DNA of 6,152 nucleotides from Flavobacteriales bacterium (GTDB taxonomy: Bacteria; Bacteroidota; Bacteroidia; Flavobacteriales_D; CANHHI01), in the NCBI GenBank assembly GCA_947460225.1, contig CANHHI010000098.1, positions 1 through 6,152 of the forward strand. The letters are read 5' to 3'. Position 1 is the first letter of the stretch, and every line of letters begins with the position of its first letter. Under the pieces are notes generated by a model that saw only the letters and a program-made list of their open reading frames with translations, made no database searches and had not been told where the DNA came from. Positions 1-5,828 of this stretch are shown piece after piece. The position numbers were made by a program, and so were the translations under genes.

Positions 1-53
1 ACAAAAGACAGGCTTAAAGCAAAAGCCAAAGGGATAAGTTGAACACTTTTCAT
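1..53 (-). CDS. N-terminal stub of a probable exported protein (runs off left edge)
   Basis: Reading leftward from an ATG at 53-51, the visible codons give MKSVQLIPLAFALSLSF before the window ends. A lysine followed by an unbroken hydrophobic stretch is what the start of a Sec signal peptide or a first membrane anchor looks like. The frame has a TAA stop at 68-66, and this ATG is the first start after it. An exact Bacteroidota-type -7 box (TAACTTTG) lies 27 bases upstream on the same strand, which supports a real gene start. No function can be assigned from 17 residues; a lipoprotein cannot be excluded because the cleavage region is outside the window. It is divergent from dnaB. Confidence 0.55.
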   Translation of the reverse strand, partial: MKSVQLIPLAFALSLSF

Positions 54-79
54 AGAATATATGATTTAAAATTATATGA

Positions 80-87
80 CAAAGTTA
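80..87 (-). promoter_or_regulatory. Putative -7 promoter box of the leftward gene
   Basis: The minus strand reads TAACTTTG here, an exact match to the Bacteroidota -7 consensus TAnnTTTG. Transcription would begin roughly 7 bases downstream, giving a leader of about 20 nt before the ATG at 53. No good TTTG/TTG -33 element is seen at the usual distance (only a weak CTGG at 108-105), so the call rests on the -7 box and its position. Confidence 0.5.
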
Positions 88-274
88 CTAATTGTTCATT
101 TCCGCCAGGTTGTTTTTAAATAAATTTAACAAATAAACGTTAAATATTTAAAACTTTTTACACCTTTTTGTGAAATTAATAAAAAACATAAAACGAACAC
201 AAAGCCTTGATTTTGCTTTTGTTTTCAACACGTTTTGAACAAAAAAATATTTTTTTTGAAAATATTTCAACATT
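88..274. other. Divergent intergenic region, AT-rich, no gene seen
   Basis: This is most of the spacer between the leftward stub and dnaB. It is rich in A and T tracts and no credible coding frame was found; the long minus-strand frame crossing it continues into dnaB and is Phe/Lys-rich. It contains a 12-bp perfect palindrome (TTAAATATTTAA, 140-151), a 16-bp perfect A/T palindrome (241-256) and most of a phased pentamer array. No RNA gene or terminator hairpin with a GC stem was recognised. Confidence 0.6.
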
Positions 275-280
275 TTTGAA
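224..280. repeat. Helically phased TTGAA/TTCAA motifs upstream of dnaB
   Basis: Five pentamers start at 224 (TTCAA), 235 (TTGAA), 256 (TTGAA), 266 (TTCAA) and 276 (TTGAA). The intervals are 11, 21, 10 and 10 bases, so all lie on about the same face of the helix. Those at 256 and 266 form an inverted repeat TTGAAA-ATA-TTTCAA. The last overlaps the putative -33 element of the dnaB promoter. The array may be an operator, or curved DNA made by phased A/T tracts. The AT-rich background makes chance partly plausible. Confidence 0.4.
241..256. repeat. 16-bp perfect A/T palindrome
   Basis: Seven A, then TA, then seven T (AAAAAAATATTTTTTT) reads the same on both strands. It lies about 45 bases upstream of the putative dnaB -7 box and inside the phased pentamer array. 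It would be flexible or bent DNA and could act as an UP-like element, but no protein site is known to match it. Confidence 0.45.
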
Positions 281-309
281 CCGAATAAGCGTAGTTTATT
301 ATAACTTTG
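275..309 (+). promoter_or_regulatory. Putative dnaB promoter (-33 TTTG, -7 TAACTTTG)
   Basis: TAACTTTG at 302-309 matches the Bacteroidota -7 consensus TAnnTTTG exactly. TTTG at 275-278 can serve as the -33 element with a 23-bp spacer, at the long end of the usual range. Transcription would start near 316, leaving a leader of about 30 nt before the TTG at 345. Confidence 0.6.
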
Positions 310-344
310 TATCTGTAAGTTTAACCTGAAAAAAACAGAATACT

Positions 345-1868
345 TTGGAAACGAAAAAAACCATACAAAATCCCTTGTTGCGCAATCCGCAAAATGATGG
401 CATTCATTTGCCACCACAAGCCTTGGATTTAGAAGAAGCTATTTTGGGTGCTATGCTTTTGGAAAAAAATGCAGTCAATGACGCCATTGATGTATTGTCG
501 CCAAAGAGTTTTTATAAAGAAGCGCATCGCACGATTTATGAAAGTATTGTGGCTTTGTTCCAAAAAGCCGAACCAGTGGATATTTTCACCATTACCGAAC
601 ATCTTAGGCAAAGGGGAGAACTGGAAAAAGTGGGTGGTGCCTTTTATTTAAGTAAACTTACCCAACACATTGCTTCGGGTGCGCACGTAGAATATTATGC
701 GCGTATTGTGGGGCAAAAATTTATCCAGCGTGAACTCATTCGGGTTTCTTCGGACATCATCAAACGTGCTTATGATGAAACCACGGACGTTTTAGAATTA
801 TTGGATAAAGCCGAACAAGAACTTTTTTCGGTATCTGAAAGCAATTTGCGCAAGAGTTACGACAGCATGGGCGACATTTTGGTGCGCTCTTTGGAAAATA
901 TTGAAGAAGCCAGAAAAAATAAAGAAGGCATTAGCGGGGTGGCAACGGGTTTTACCCAGCTTGACCAACTCACTTCTGGTTTTCAGTCTGGGCAAATGAT
1001 CGTGGTTGCGGCTAGACCAGCCATGGGTAAAACGGCTTTTGTACTGAGCATGGCACGCAATGTAGCAATTGATTCCCAAAAACCAGTGGCGGTTTTTTCT
1101 TTGGAAATGGACGCTGTGGAATTGGTGAATCGTTTGATTTCATCGGAGGCAGAAATAGAGTCTGGTAAAATTAAAAAAGGTTTGCTATCTGATGATGAAT
1201 TTAAAATGATTTACGACAGAACGGGCAAATTGTCCAAAGCACCTATATTTATTGACGACACGCCAGCCTTGTCGGTGTTTGAGTTGCGGGCAAAATGCCG
1301 CAGGCTTAAAGCCAAGCATGATATTCAAATGGTGATTATTGATTATTTGCAATTGATGCACGCAGGTTCGGAAAAAGGTGGAAACAGGGAACAAGAAATT
1401 TCTGCCATTTCTCGTTCTATTAAAAGCATGGCAAAAGAATTAGGTATTCCTTTTGTGGCACTTTCTCAATTGTCTCGTGCGGTGGAAACCCGTGGTGGAG
1501 ACAAACGCCCACAACTTTCTGATTTGCGTGAATCGGGTGCCATCGAGCAAGATGCCGACATGGTGATGTTTTTATACCGCCCCGAATATTATGGTTTAGA
1601 CCAAGATGAAGCTGGAAATTCCACAAAAGGTTTGGCGCAGGTCATAGTGGCTAAACACCGTGGAGGAGGTTTGGAGACGATAAATTTGAAATTTATGAGC
1701 AGTTTCACAAAATTTGTTAACTTTGTTTCTATGGAACAAGCGACTTTGGATAGCAAACCGATGGATAAAATTAGTTCAACACGTGCCAAATCAAGGATGC
1801 ACGAGGTAGAAGAAATGCCTTTTGCCGTGCCAAATGGTTATGATGCGGACGGAGAATTGCCATTTTAA
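345..1868 (+). CDS. dnaB: Replicative DNA helicase DnaB
   Basis: This is the hexameric 5'-3' helicase that unwinds DNA at the replication fork and recruits primase. The 507-residue product has the family's full length and no intein. The N-terminal helical (primase-interacting) domain starts at PPQALDLEEAILGAML (23-38) and extends to about 130. A linker follows, then the RecA-like motor from about 195. In the motor one sees Walker A RPAMGKT (224-230), the catalytic Glu in FSLEM (E254), Walker B MVIIDYLQLM (329-338), the LSQLSR sensor region (373-378), the DLRESGAIEQDAD motif (393-405) and the Lys/Arg finger KHRGG (437-441). The C-terminus ends DGELPF. The start is inferred: a TGA at 327-329 closes the frame, no in-frame ATG precedes the conserved domain, and TTG at 345 is the first usable codon. 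TTG at 375 or 378 remains possible. Its own promoter lies just upstream. Confidence 0.97.
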   Translation: METKKTIQNPLLRNPQNDGIHLPPQALDLEEAILGAMLLEKNAVNDAIDVLSPKSFYKEAHRTIYESIVALFQKAEPVDIFTITEHLRQRGELEKVGGAFYLSKLTQHIASGAHVEYYARIVGQKFIQRELIRVSSDIIKRAYDETTDVLELLDKAEQELFSVSESNLRKSYDSMGDILVRSLENIEEARKNKEGISGVATGFTQLDQLTSGFQSGQMIVVAARPAMGKTAFVLSMARNVAIDSQKPVAVFSLEMDAVELVNRLISSEAEIESGKIKKGLLSDDEFKMIYDRTGKLSKAPIFIDDTPALSVFELRAKCRRLKAKHDIQMVIIDYLQLMHAGSEKGGNREQEISAISRSIKSMAKELGIPFVALSQLSRAVETRGGDKRPQLSDLRESGAIEQDADMVMFLYRPEYYGLDQDEAGNSTKGLAQVIVAKHRGGGLETINLKFMSSFTKFVNFVSMEQATLDSKPMDKISSTRAKSRMHEVEEMPFAVPNGYDADGELPF

Positions 1869-1913
1869 ATATTTGTCAAGTATGTAAATTAGCCCAATCT
1901 AACTTAATATATC

Positions 1914-2408
1914 ATGGGAAAAGGAGACGTGAAAACCAAAAAGGGAAAAATCGCCAACAAAAGCTATGGCGTAACCCGCAAACAAAAGGAGGAGACTGCT
2001 TCGGCAACTGCTCCTAAGAAAGCAGTCAAAAAAACTGCATCTAAGACTGTGAAAACAGCTGCTACCAAGACAACGGCAACGAAGTCCACGGTAGCCAAAA
2101 AAGCAGTAGCCAAAAAAGCAACGGTAGCTAAAAAGGCTACAACAGCGACAAAAGCTACAACTGCTAAGAAAACAGTAGCTAAAAAAGCTACAACTGCCAA
2201 AAAGGCAACAGTAGCTAAAAAAGCAACGACTGCTAAAAAGGCAACAGTAGCTAAAAAAGCGACAACTGCCAAAAAGGCAACAGTAGCCAAAAAAGCTGCG
2301 CCTGCTAAAAAGGCAACAGTAGCCAAAAAAGCAACGACTGCTAAGAAAGCTACTCCTGCTAAAAAAGCAGCAGTGGCTAAAAAACCTGCTATCAAAAAGG
2401 CGGCTTAG
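1914..2408 (+). CDS. bTHX-like small ribosomal protein with a histone-H1-like Lys/Ala repeat tail
   Basis: The first 22 residues, MGKGDVKTKKGKIANKSYGV plus TR, follow the pattern of the 30S protein bTHX (Thermus Thx, plastid PSRP4): MGKGD, basic pairs around a Thr, GKI, then (S/T)YG and Arg. Thermus Thx is only about 26 residues and binds 16S rRNA in the small-subunit head. Here about 140 further residues follow: a Lys/Thr/Ala linker (23-60), then AKKATx hexapeptides to about 157. Such tails resemble histone H1 and bacterial H1-like proteins and bind nucleic acids through charge. The protein is very basic, with no hydrophobic core, Cys or Trp, and is probably disordered outside the ribosome. 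It starts 45 bp after dnaB, with no clear separate promoter, and ends at a strong terminator, so it may share the dnaB transcript. The alternative is a purely nucleoid-associated H1-like protein. The bTHX match is from memory of the family, not a search. Confidence 0.8.
   Translation: MGKGDVKTKKGKIANKSYGVTRKQKEETASATAPKKAVKKTASKTVKTAATKTTATKSTVAKKAVAKKATVAKKATTATKATTAKKTVAKKATTAKKATVAKKATTAKKATVAKKATTAKKATVAKKAAPAKKATVAKKATTAKKATPAKKAAVAKKPAIKKAA
2190..2369 (+). repeat. Five 36-bp tandem repeats coding for TTAKKATVAKKA
   Basis: Residues 93-152 of the bTHX-like protein are five consecutive 12-residue units: TTAKKATVAKKA three times, then an AP-variant and a TTAKKATPAKKA variant. Shorter, degenerate AKKA units flank them from about 2094 to 2384. 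The DNA copies are close to identical, differing largely at third codon positions (GCT/GCC, AAA/AAG, GCA/GCG), with the substitutions TT to AP and V to P in the last copies. Each unit is a multiple of three, so gain or loss keeps the frame. Confidence 0.85.
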
Positions 2409-2426
2409 TTTTTTTGTGTATAAAAG

Positions 2427-2456
2427 AAAACCACCCTCTCATCGGGGTGGTTTTTT
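2427..2456. terminator. Strong rho-independent terminator, probably bidirectional
   Basis: A 10-bp perfect stem AAAACCACCC (2427-2436) / GGGTGGTTTT (2445-2454) encloses an 8-base loop and runs into a T tract to 2456 on the plus strand. On the minus strand the stem is followed by TTTTC-TTTTA. It sits between two converging genes, 18 bp after the bTHX-like stop and 22 bp beyond the yqeY stop, so it can end both transcripts. Confidence 0.9.
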
Positions 2457-2478
2457 CTATCAACAGATTCAACTTTGG

Positions 2479-2928
2479 TTAACTTAAGCATTTTTTAACC
2501 ATATCAGCTATGGCTTTGCCTTCAGCTTTACCCAAAAGTTTTTTAGAGGCAATCCCCATAACCTTACCCATATCCTTGGCAGATTGCGCTTCCGTTTCTT
2601 GTATGATAGATATAATTGCCATTTCCAATTCTTCTGCGCTCAATGCCTTGGGCAGATAAACTTGTATATGTTCCGCCTGCAACATTTCTTTATGGTAAAG
2701 TACATCGGCATTTTGCGTTTTGTAAATATCCGCAGCTTCTTTTCTTTGTTTAATTAGTCTATTGAGCAATTGCATTTGGGTTTCTTCGCTCAAAGTACCA
2801 CTGCCACCTTCTTTGGTTTTCTCTAGCAAAATGGCTGCTTTTACCGCACGCAGACTTTCTAGTTTTTCTTTATCTTGCGCCCGCATGGCGTCTTTAATGT
2901 CTTGGTTAATTTGCAATTCTAAATCCAT
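2479..2928 (-). CDS. YqeY / GatB-domain protein
   Basis: The 149-residue product is a full-length stand-alone YqeY-family protein. The family shares its fold with the tail domain of GatB (the Glu/Asp-tRNA amidotransferase subunit) and is thought to bind tRNA, but its cellular role is not settled. Recognisable parts are an N-terminal helical region with ESLRAVKAAILLEK (24-37), LIKQRKEAADIY (58-69), YLPKALSAEEL (91-101), DMGKVMG (119-125) and the Gly/Lys-rich end GKAEGKAIADMVKKCL (133-148). The whole protein is predicted helical and soluble. It starts 6 bases after the ftsZ stop, so it is almost certainly co-transcribed with ftsZ; a yqeY gene behind ftsZ is common in Bacteroidota. It is the last gene before the terminator. 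It lacks the GatB catalytic domain, so it should not be annotated as an amidotransferase subunit. Confidence 0.92.
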   Translation of the reverse strand: MDLELQINQDIKDAMRAQDKEKLESLRAVKAAILLEKTKEGGSGTLSEETQMQLLNRLIKQRKEAADIYKTQNADVLYHKEMLQAEHIQVYLPKALSAEELEMAIISIIQETEAQSAKDMGKVMGIASKKLLGKAEGKAIADMVKKCLS

Positions 2929-2934
2929 AATTAT

Positions 2935-4431
2935 TTAATCTACGTTGTCGTGTAAAAAAGCGTTATCCGTTTTTAAGCCCAATTTATTGCCTTTTTTTGC
3001 CACAGAAAACCTAGACAAACCCTCTTGGGAGTGAGGCGTGTCCGCAAGTTTTACATTTCTGCGCATATAAGCAGGCTCTCTTTCCAAATCATTGATACCA
3101 CTGGGAGATTTCATGCGGTCGAGCACATTTTTTTGCAAACGGTTCAAACGCTCCCTGGGGTCTTGATTGTCTATTTTTTGTTGCTGTTTTAAGGCTTCTA
3201 ATTCTTCAAAATTAAACAAGTATTTGCCCTGTTCTTTCTGAGTATCGTCCAAAGCTAGGACTTCTTTTTGTGGGTTAAATTCAGGTTGTGTGCTTTTGGG
3301 CATCGCCGTTTCTTCACGTTCTCGCAAAGGTTCAAAGCTAAATTGACTGCCCGCAAACAAATCTGGAATGCTCGGCTGTTTAATGATAAGCTCCTCATTG
3401 GATATAGGTTTGTCCAAATTGGTATCTAAGATATGTTTGAACGCTGGTTGCTGAAACTCGCCTGCGTTTTTCTGAAAACCCGTAGCCACCAAGGTAACCC
3501 TAATATTGTCTCCCAAATCCGCATCTTCGCTAATGCCCCATATTAAATTCTCTGCTTCCAAACCGATGGCTTGTGCCAAGTAATCCGTTATTTCGCCATT
3601 TTCGTCCATAGACAAAGGCAGCGTGCCATAAGCAATATGCAAGAGTGCATTTTCTGCACCATAAATATCGTTGTCGTGCAACAAAGGACAATCTAGTGCC
3701 GCTTGTACGGCTTGTACTGCACGATTTGCACCCTGTGCCATGCCTGTACCCATAAGTGCCACGCCACTGTCCTTCATCACGGTATAAACGTCCATAAAAT
3801 CCACGTTTACATAACCTTTCACCGTAATGATTTCCGCAATGCCCCGAGCAGCTATGGATAAAGTATCATCAGCTTTGCTAAACGCTTCTTTAACCGATAA
3901 ATTGCCAAACAAATGCCGCAGTTGATCGTTTTTGATAATAATAAGCGCATCTACATTTTGCCTGAGTTCTTCTATGCCTTGCTCGGCTTGCTCTCGGCGT
4001 TTTTTGCCCTCAAAAGAAAAGGGTGTAGTCACTATGCCAACCGTTAAAATGCCCATGTTTTTTGCCAAACCCGCAATAATTGGCGCAGCACCTGTACCTG
4101 TGCCACCACCCATGCCAGCTGTTACAAAAAGCATTTTGGTATTTTGAGACAATAAATGTTTAATTTCTTCCAAACTTTCTAGTGCGGCTTTTTTGCCCAC
4201 TTCTGCATTGGCTCCAGCACCCAAACCAGCGGTTAAATGCGTGCCGATATGCACTTTATTTGGAACGGGACTCGTGAGCAGGGCTTGTTTGTCGGTGTTG
4301 CACACCAAAAAATCAACATCTTTAATCCCTAAATTATACATGTGGTTTACAGCGTTGCTGCCACCGCCGCCAACGCCAATCACCTTGATAATTTTAGGTT
4401 CAAGATTCGGTATATCAAACTTGAGCTCCAT
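2935..4431 (-). CDS. ftsZ: Cell division protein FtsZ
   Basis: FtsZ is the tubulin-like GTPase that polymerises into the division ring at midcell. With the start at ATG 4431-4429 the product has 498 residues. The GTPase domain begins IIKVIGVGGGGSNAVNHM (14-31). It carries the tubulin signature GGGTGTGAAP (108-117), TTPFSFEGKKR (135-145), and the T7 synergy loop NVDFMDVYTVM (209-219), which completes the active site of the next subunit; Met replaces the more usual Ala in NxDFAD. The C-terminal GTPase subdomain ends near 318. A linker of about 130 residues follows, then EPAYMRRNVKL (452-462) and the end NAFLHDNVD, a tail I associate with Bacteroidota FtsZ. The frame stays open 15 codons further to a TTG at 4476, but that codon lies inside an inverted repeat and adds no conserved sequence, so the ATG is preferred. 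It follows ftsA by 121 bp and probably has its own promoter. Confidence 0.97.
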   Translation of the reverse strand: MELKFDIPNLEPKIIKVIGVGGGGSNAVNHMYNLGIKDVDFLVCNTDKQALLTSPVPNKVHIGTHLTAGLGAGANAEVGKKAALESLEEIKHLLSQNTKMLFVTAGMGGGTGTGAAPIIAGLAKNMGILTVGIVTTPFSFEGKKRREQAEQGIEELRQNVDALIIIKNDQLRHLFGNLSVKEAFSKADDTLSIAARGIAEIITVKGYVNVDFMDVYTVMKDSGVALMGTGMAQGANRAVQAVQAALDCPLLHDNDIYGAENALLHIAYGTLPLSMDENGEITDYLAQAIGLEAENLIWGISEDADLGDNIRVTLVATGFQKNAGEFQQPAFKHILDTNLDKPISNEELIIKQPSIPDLFAGSQFSFEPLREREETAMPKSTQPEFNPQKEVLALDDTQKEQGKYLFNFEELEALKQQQKIDNQDPRERLNRLQKNVLDRMKSPSGINDLEREPAYMRRNVKLADTPHSQEGLSRFSVAKKGNKLGLKTDNAFLHDNVD

Positions 4432-4449
4432 ACAGAGTTTACTGCTACT

Positions 4450-4479
4450 GGATTGTTTTTGGAATAAAACAAACAATCC
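4450..4479. repeat. Inverted repeat in the ftsZ leader
   Basis: A perfect 9-bp pair GGATTGTTT (4450-4458) / AAACAATCC (4471-4479) surrounds a 12-base loop, ending 18 bases before the ftsZ ATG and lying downstream of the putative -7 box. In the transcript it would form a hairpin close to the start codon. It is not followed by a T run, so it is not a normal terminator. It may be an RNA structure affecting translation or a protein site. Confidence 0.55.
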
Positions 4480-4495
4480 GCACGCAATCTACTCG

Positions 4496-4503
4496 CAAAG
4501 TTA
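4496..4503 (-). promoter_or_regulatory. Putative ftsZ -7 promoter box
   Basis: The minus strand reads TAACTTTG, identical to the boxes upstream of dnaB and the leftward stub gene. Transcription would start near 4489, giving a leader of about 58 nt before the ATG at 4431. A TTTG is present on the minus strand at 4536-4533 but 29 bases away, too far for a typical -33 element, so the promoter may be weak or need an activator. Confidence 0.5.
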
Positions 4504-4509
4504 GTGGAA

Positions 4510-4538
4510 TTTTTGGCGACTTGTAACAGCACCAAAAA
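4510..4538. repeat. Inverted repeat between ftsA and the ftsZ promoter
   Basis: TTTTTGG (4510-4516) pairs with CCAAAAA (4532-4538) across a 15-base spacer. It sits just upstream, in the ftsZ direction, of the -7 box, where a -33 region or operator would be. On the minus strand no T run follows the second arm, so it is a poor terminator for ftsA. Confidence 0.4.
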
Positions 4539-4552
4539 ATCCGCCTGCTGAT

Positions 4553-5827
4553 TTAGTCAATTTCTTCGTTCATAAAAGAATTGAGGAAACCCTTGATTTT
4601 ATGTACAAAATTGACTTGTTCTATCTGTATAACTTTACTCTGTTTTGTTGATTTCTTGTTGGTATCTTTTTTGTCTTCGTGCAAATTCTTCAATATTAGT
4701 CCAATACCTGTGGCAAGTTTTGGATTATCGGCAAGTTCAGCATCTTTGCTGTCCACGTATTCATTGGGATACCCAATGCGTGTAATCATGCCCGTTACGT
4801 AATCAAACAATTGTTTTATATTTTTCAACTCTGCACCACCACCCGTAATCACGATGCCAGCCGCCAAGCGATGTGAAAATCCAGAGCTTTCTATTTCATA
4901 AGCCACTTGTTCTATGATTTCCTCCATGCGGGAGTTGATGATTGCCGAAAGGTTTTTCATAGAAATTTCACGAGCAGGACGACCTTTAAGCCCTGGAATA
5001 CTGATGACTTGGTTTTCTTGCTCGGCGAGTACCACAGCGGAACCATATTTCACTTTAAGTGCTTCGGCGTATTTTTCCAGAAGTCCACAACCCATTTTAA
5101 TGTCTTCGGTAATGGCATTGCCACCAAAAGGAATCACAGCGGTATGGCGAATGATATGCTCTTGAAAAATCGCAATATCTGTCGTTCCGCCGCCAATATC
5201 CACCAAGACTACGCCTGCTTCCCGTTCTTCATCAGTGAGCACCGCCGCCGCCGATGCCAAAGGCTCCAAAGTCAGTTCTTCGATGCACAGCCCAGCACGT
5301 TCCACGCATTTGTAAATATTTTTAATGGCTTTGATGTCTCCCGTAATAATATGAAAATCTGCTTCCAGCCTTGCGCCGTTCATGCCAATGGGATTGGTAA
5401 CATGATGCTCGCTTTCCACAATGTACTCCTGCGGAATCACGTGTATGATTTCCTCACCAGGGGAAAGCACGATTTTATGCACATCATCTATGAGTGCTTG
5501 CAAGTCCGCTTCGTTGATTTCTTGGTCTGCTTGGTCTCGGGTGCGCATGATGCGGTGTTGCAAACTTTTAATGTGTTGCCCCGCAATGCCCACGCACACG
5601 TTTTTAATCATCACGCCTGCCTTTTCTTCAGCTTCTTGCACGGCTTTCTGTATGGACTGCACAGTTTGTTCTATATTCACCACCACGCCACGCTTTACGC
5701 CAATGCTCTCGCTTTGCCCAATGCCTAAAAGTTCAATTTTTCCGTTGTTTTTTTGTTGGGCAACAATGCAGGCAATTTTTGTGGTGCCTATATCCAAACC
5801 GACCAAAATATCTTGTGTGTCTTTCAT
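4553..5827 (-). CDS. ftsA: Cell division protein FtsA
   Basis: FtsA is the actin-like ATPase that tethers FtsZ filaments to the inner face of the cytoplasmic membrane and helps recruit later divisome proteins. The 424-residue product is full length. It has phosphate-1 motif VGLDIGTTKIACIV (9-22), the FtsA-specific 1C subdomain around 84-165 with IPQEYIVE (131-138), phosphate-2 motif VVLVDIGGGTTDIAIF (206-221), and adenosine motif GIVITGGGAELKNI (324-337). A Lys/Thr-rich linker (383-400) leads to the C-terminal segment NFVHKIKGFLNSFMNEEID, which fits the amphipathic membrane-targeting helix with Phe, Ile and Leu on one face and Lys beside it. The ATG at 5827 lies one base after the ftsQ stop, which fixes the start and implies tight co-transcription with ftsQ. 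ftsZ follows. Confidence 0.97.
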   Translation of the reverse strand: MKDTQDILVGLDIGTTKIACIVAQQKNNGKIELLGIGQSESIGVKRGVVVNIEQTVQSIQKAVQEAEEKAGVMIKNVCVGIAGQHIKSLQHRIMRTRDQADQEINEADLQALIDDVHKIVLSPGEEIIHVIPQEYIVESEHHVTNPIGMNGARLEADFHIITGDIKAIKNIYKCVERAGLCIEELTLEPLASAAAVLTDEEREAGVVLVDIGGGTTDIAIFQEHIIRHTAVIPFGGNAITEDIKMGCGLLEKYAEALKVKYGSAVVLAEQENQVISIPGLKGRPAREISMKNLSAIINSRMEEIIEQVAYEIESSGFSHRLAAGIVITGGGAELKNIKQLFDYVTGMITRIGYPNEYVDSKDAELADNPKLATGIGLILKNLHEDKKDTNKKSTKQSKVIQIEQVNFVHKIKGFLNSFMNEEID

Positions 5828-5828
5828 A

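Noticed and set aside
140..151. 12-bp palindrome TTAAATATTTAA as a regulator site
   Set aside because: Perfect but made only of A and T in very AT-rich DNA, and not placed at a promoter element; chance is a sufficient explanation.
155..164. DnaA-box-like TTTTTACACC suggesting an origin near dnaB
   Set aside because: Single copy, mismatched at the last position of the core, and no cluster of boxes nearby.
148..417. Minus-strand 89-residue frame in the dnaB upstream region
   Set aside because: It overlaps the dnaB 5' end and promoter, is biased to Phe/Lys by AT-rich DNA and shows no domain.
1900..1907. TAACTTAA as a promoter for the bTHX-like gene
   Set aside because: It lacks the final TG of TAnnTTTG, its TTTG partner is 24 bp away, and transcription would begin at the start codon itself.
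1964..2395. Minus-strand 143-residue frame of Phe-Leu-Ala-Val repeats resembling a membrane protein
   Set aside because: It is the exact complement of the Lys/Ala repeat tail (AAA/AAG read as TTT/CTT), so its periodicity is inherited; it has no separate start context.
4432..4476. 15-codon N-terminal extension of FtsZ from TTG at 4476
   Set aside because: It adds no conserved residues, starts within an inverted repeat, and an ATG at 4431 leads straight into the conserved FtsZ N-terminus.
4907..5728. Plus-strand 273-residue open frame
   Set aside because: It lies wholly antisense to ftsA, is rich in His, Phe and Cys with no recognisable domain, and ftsA is unmistakable on the other strand.
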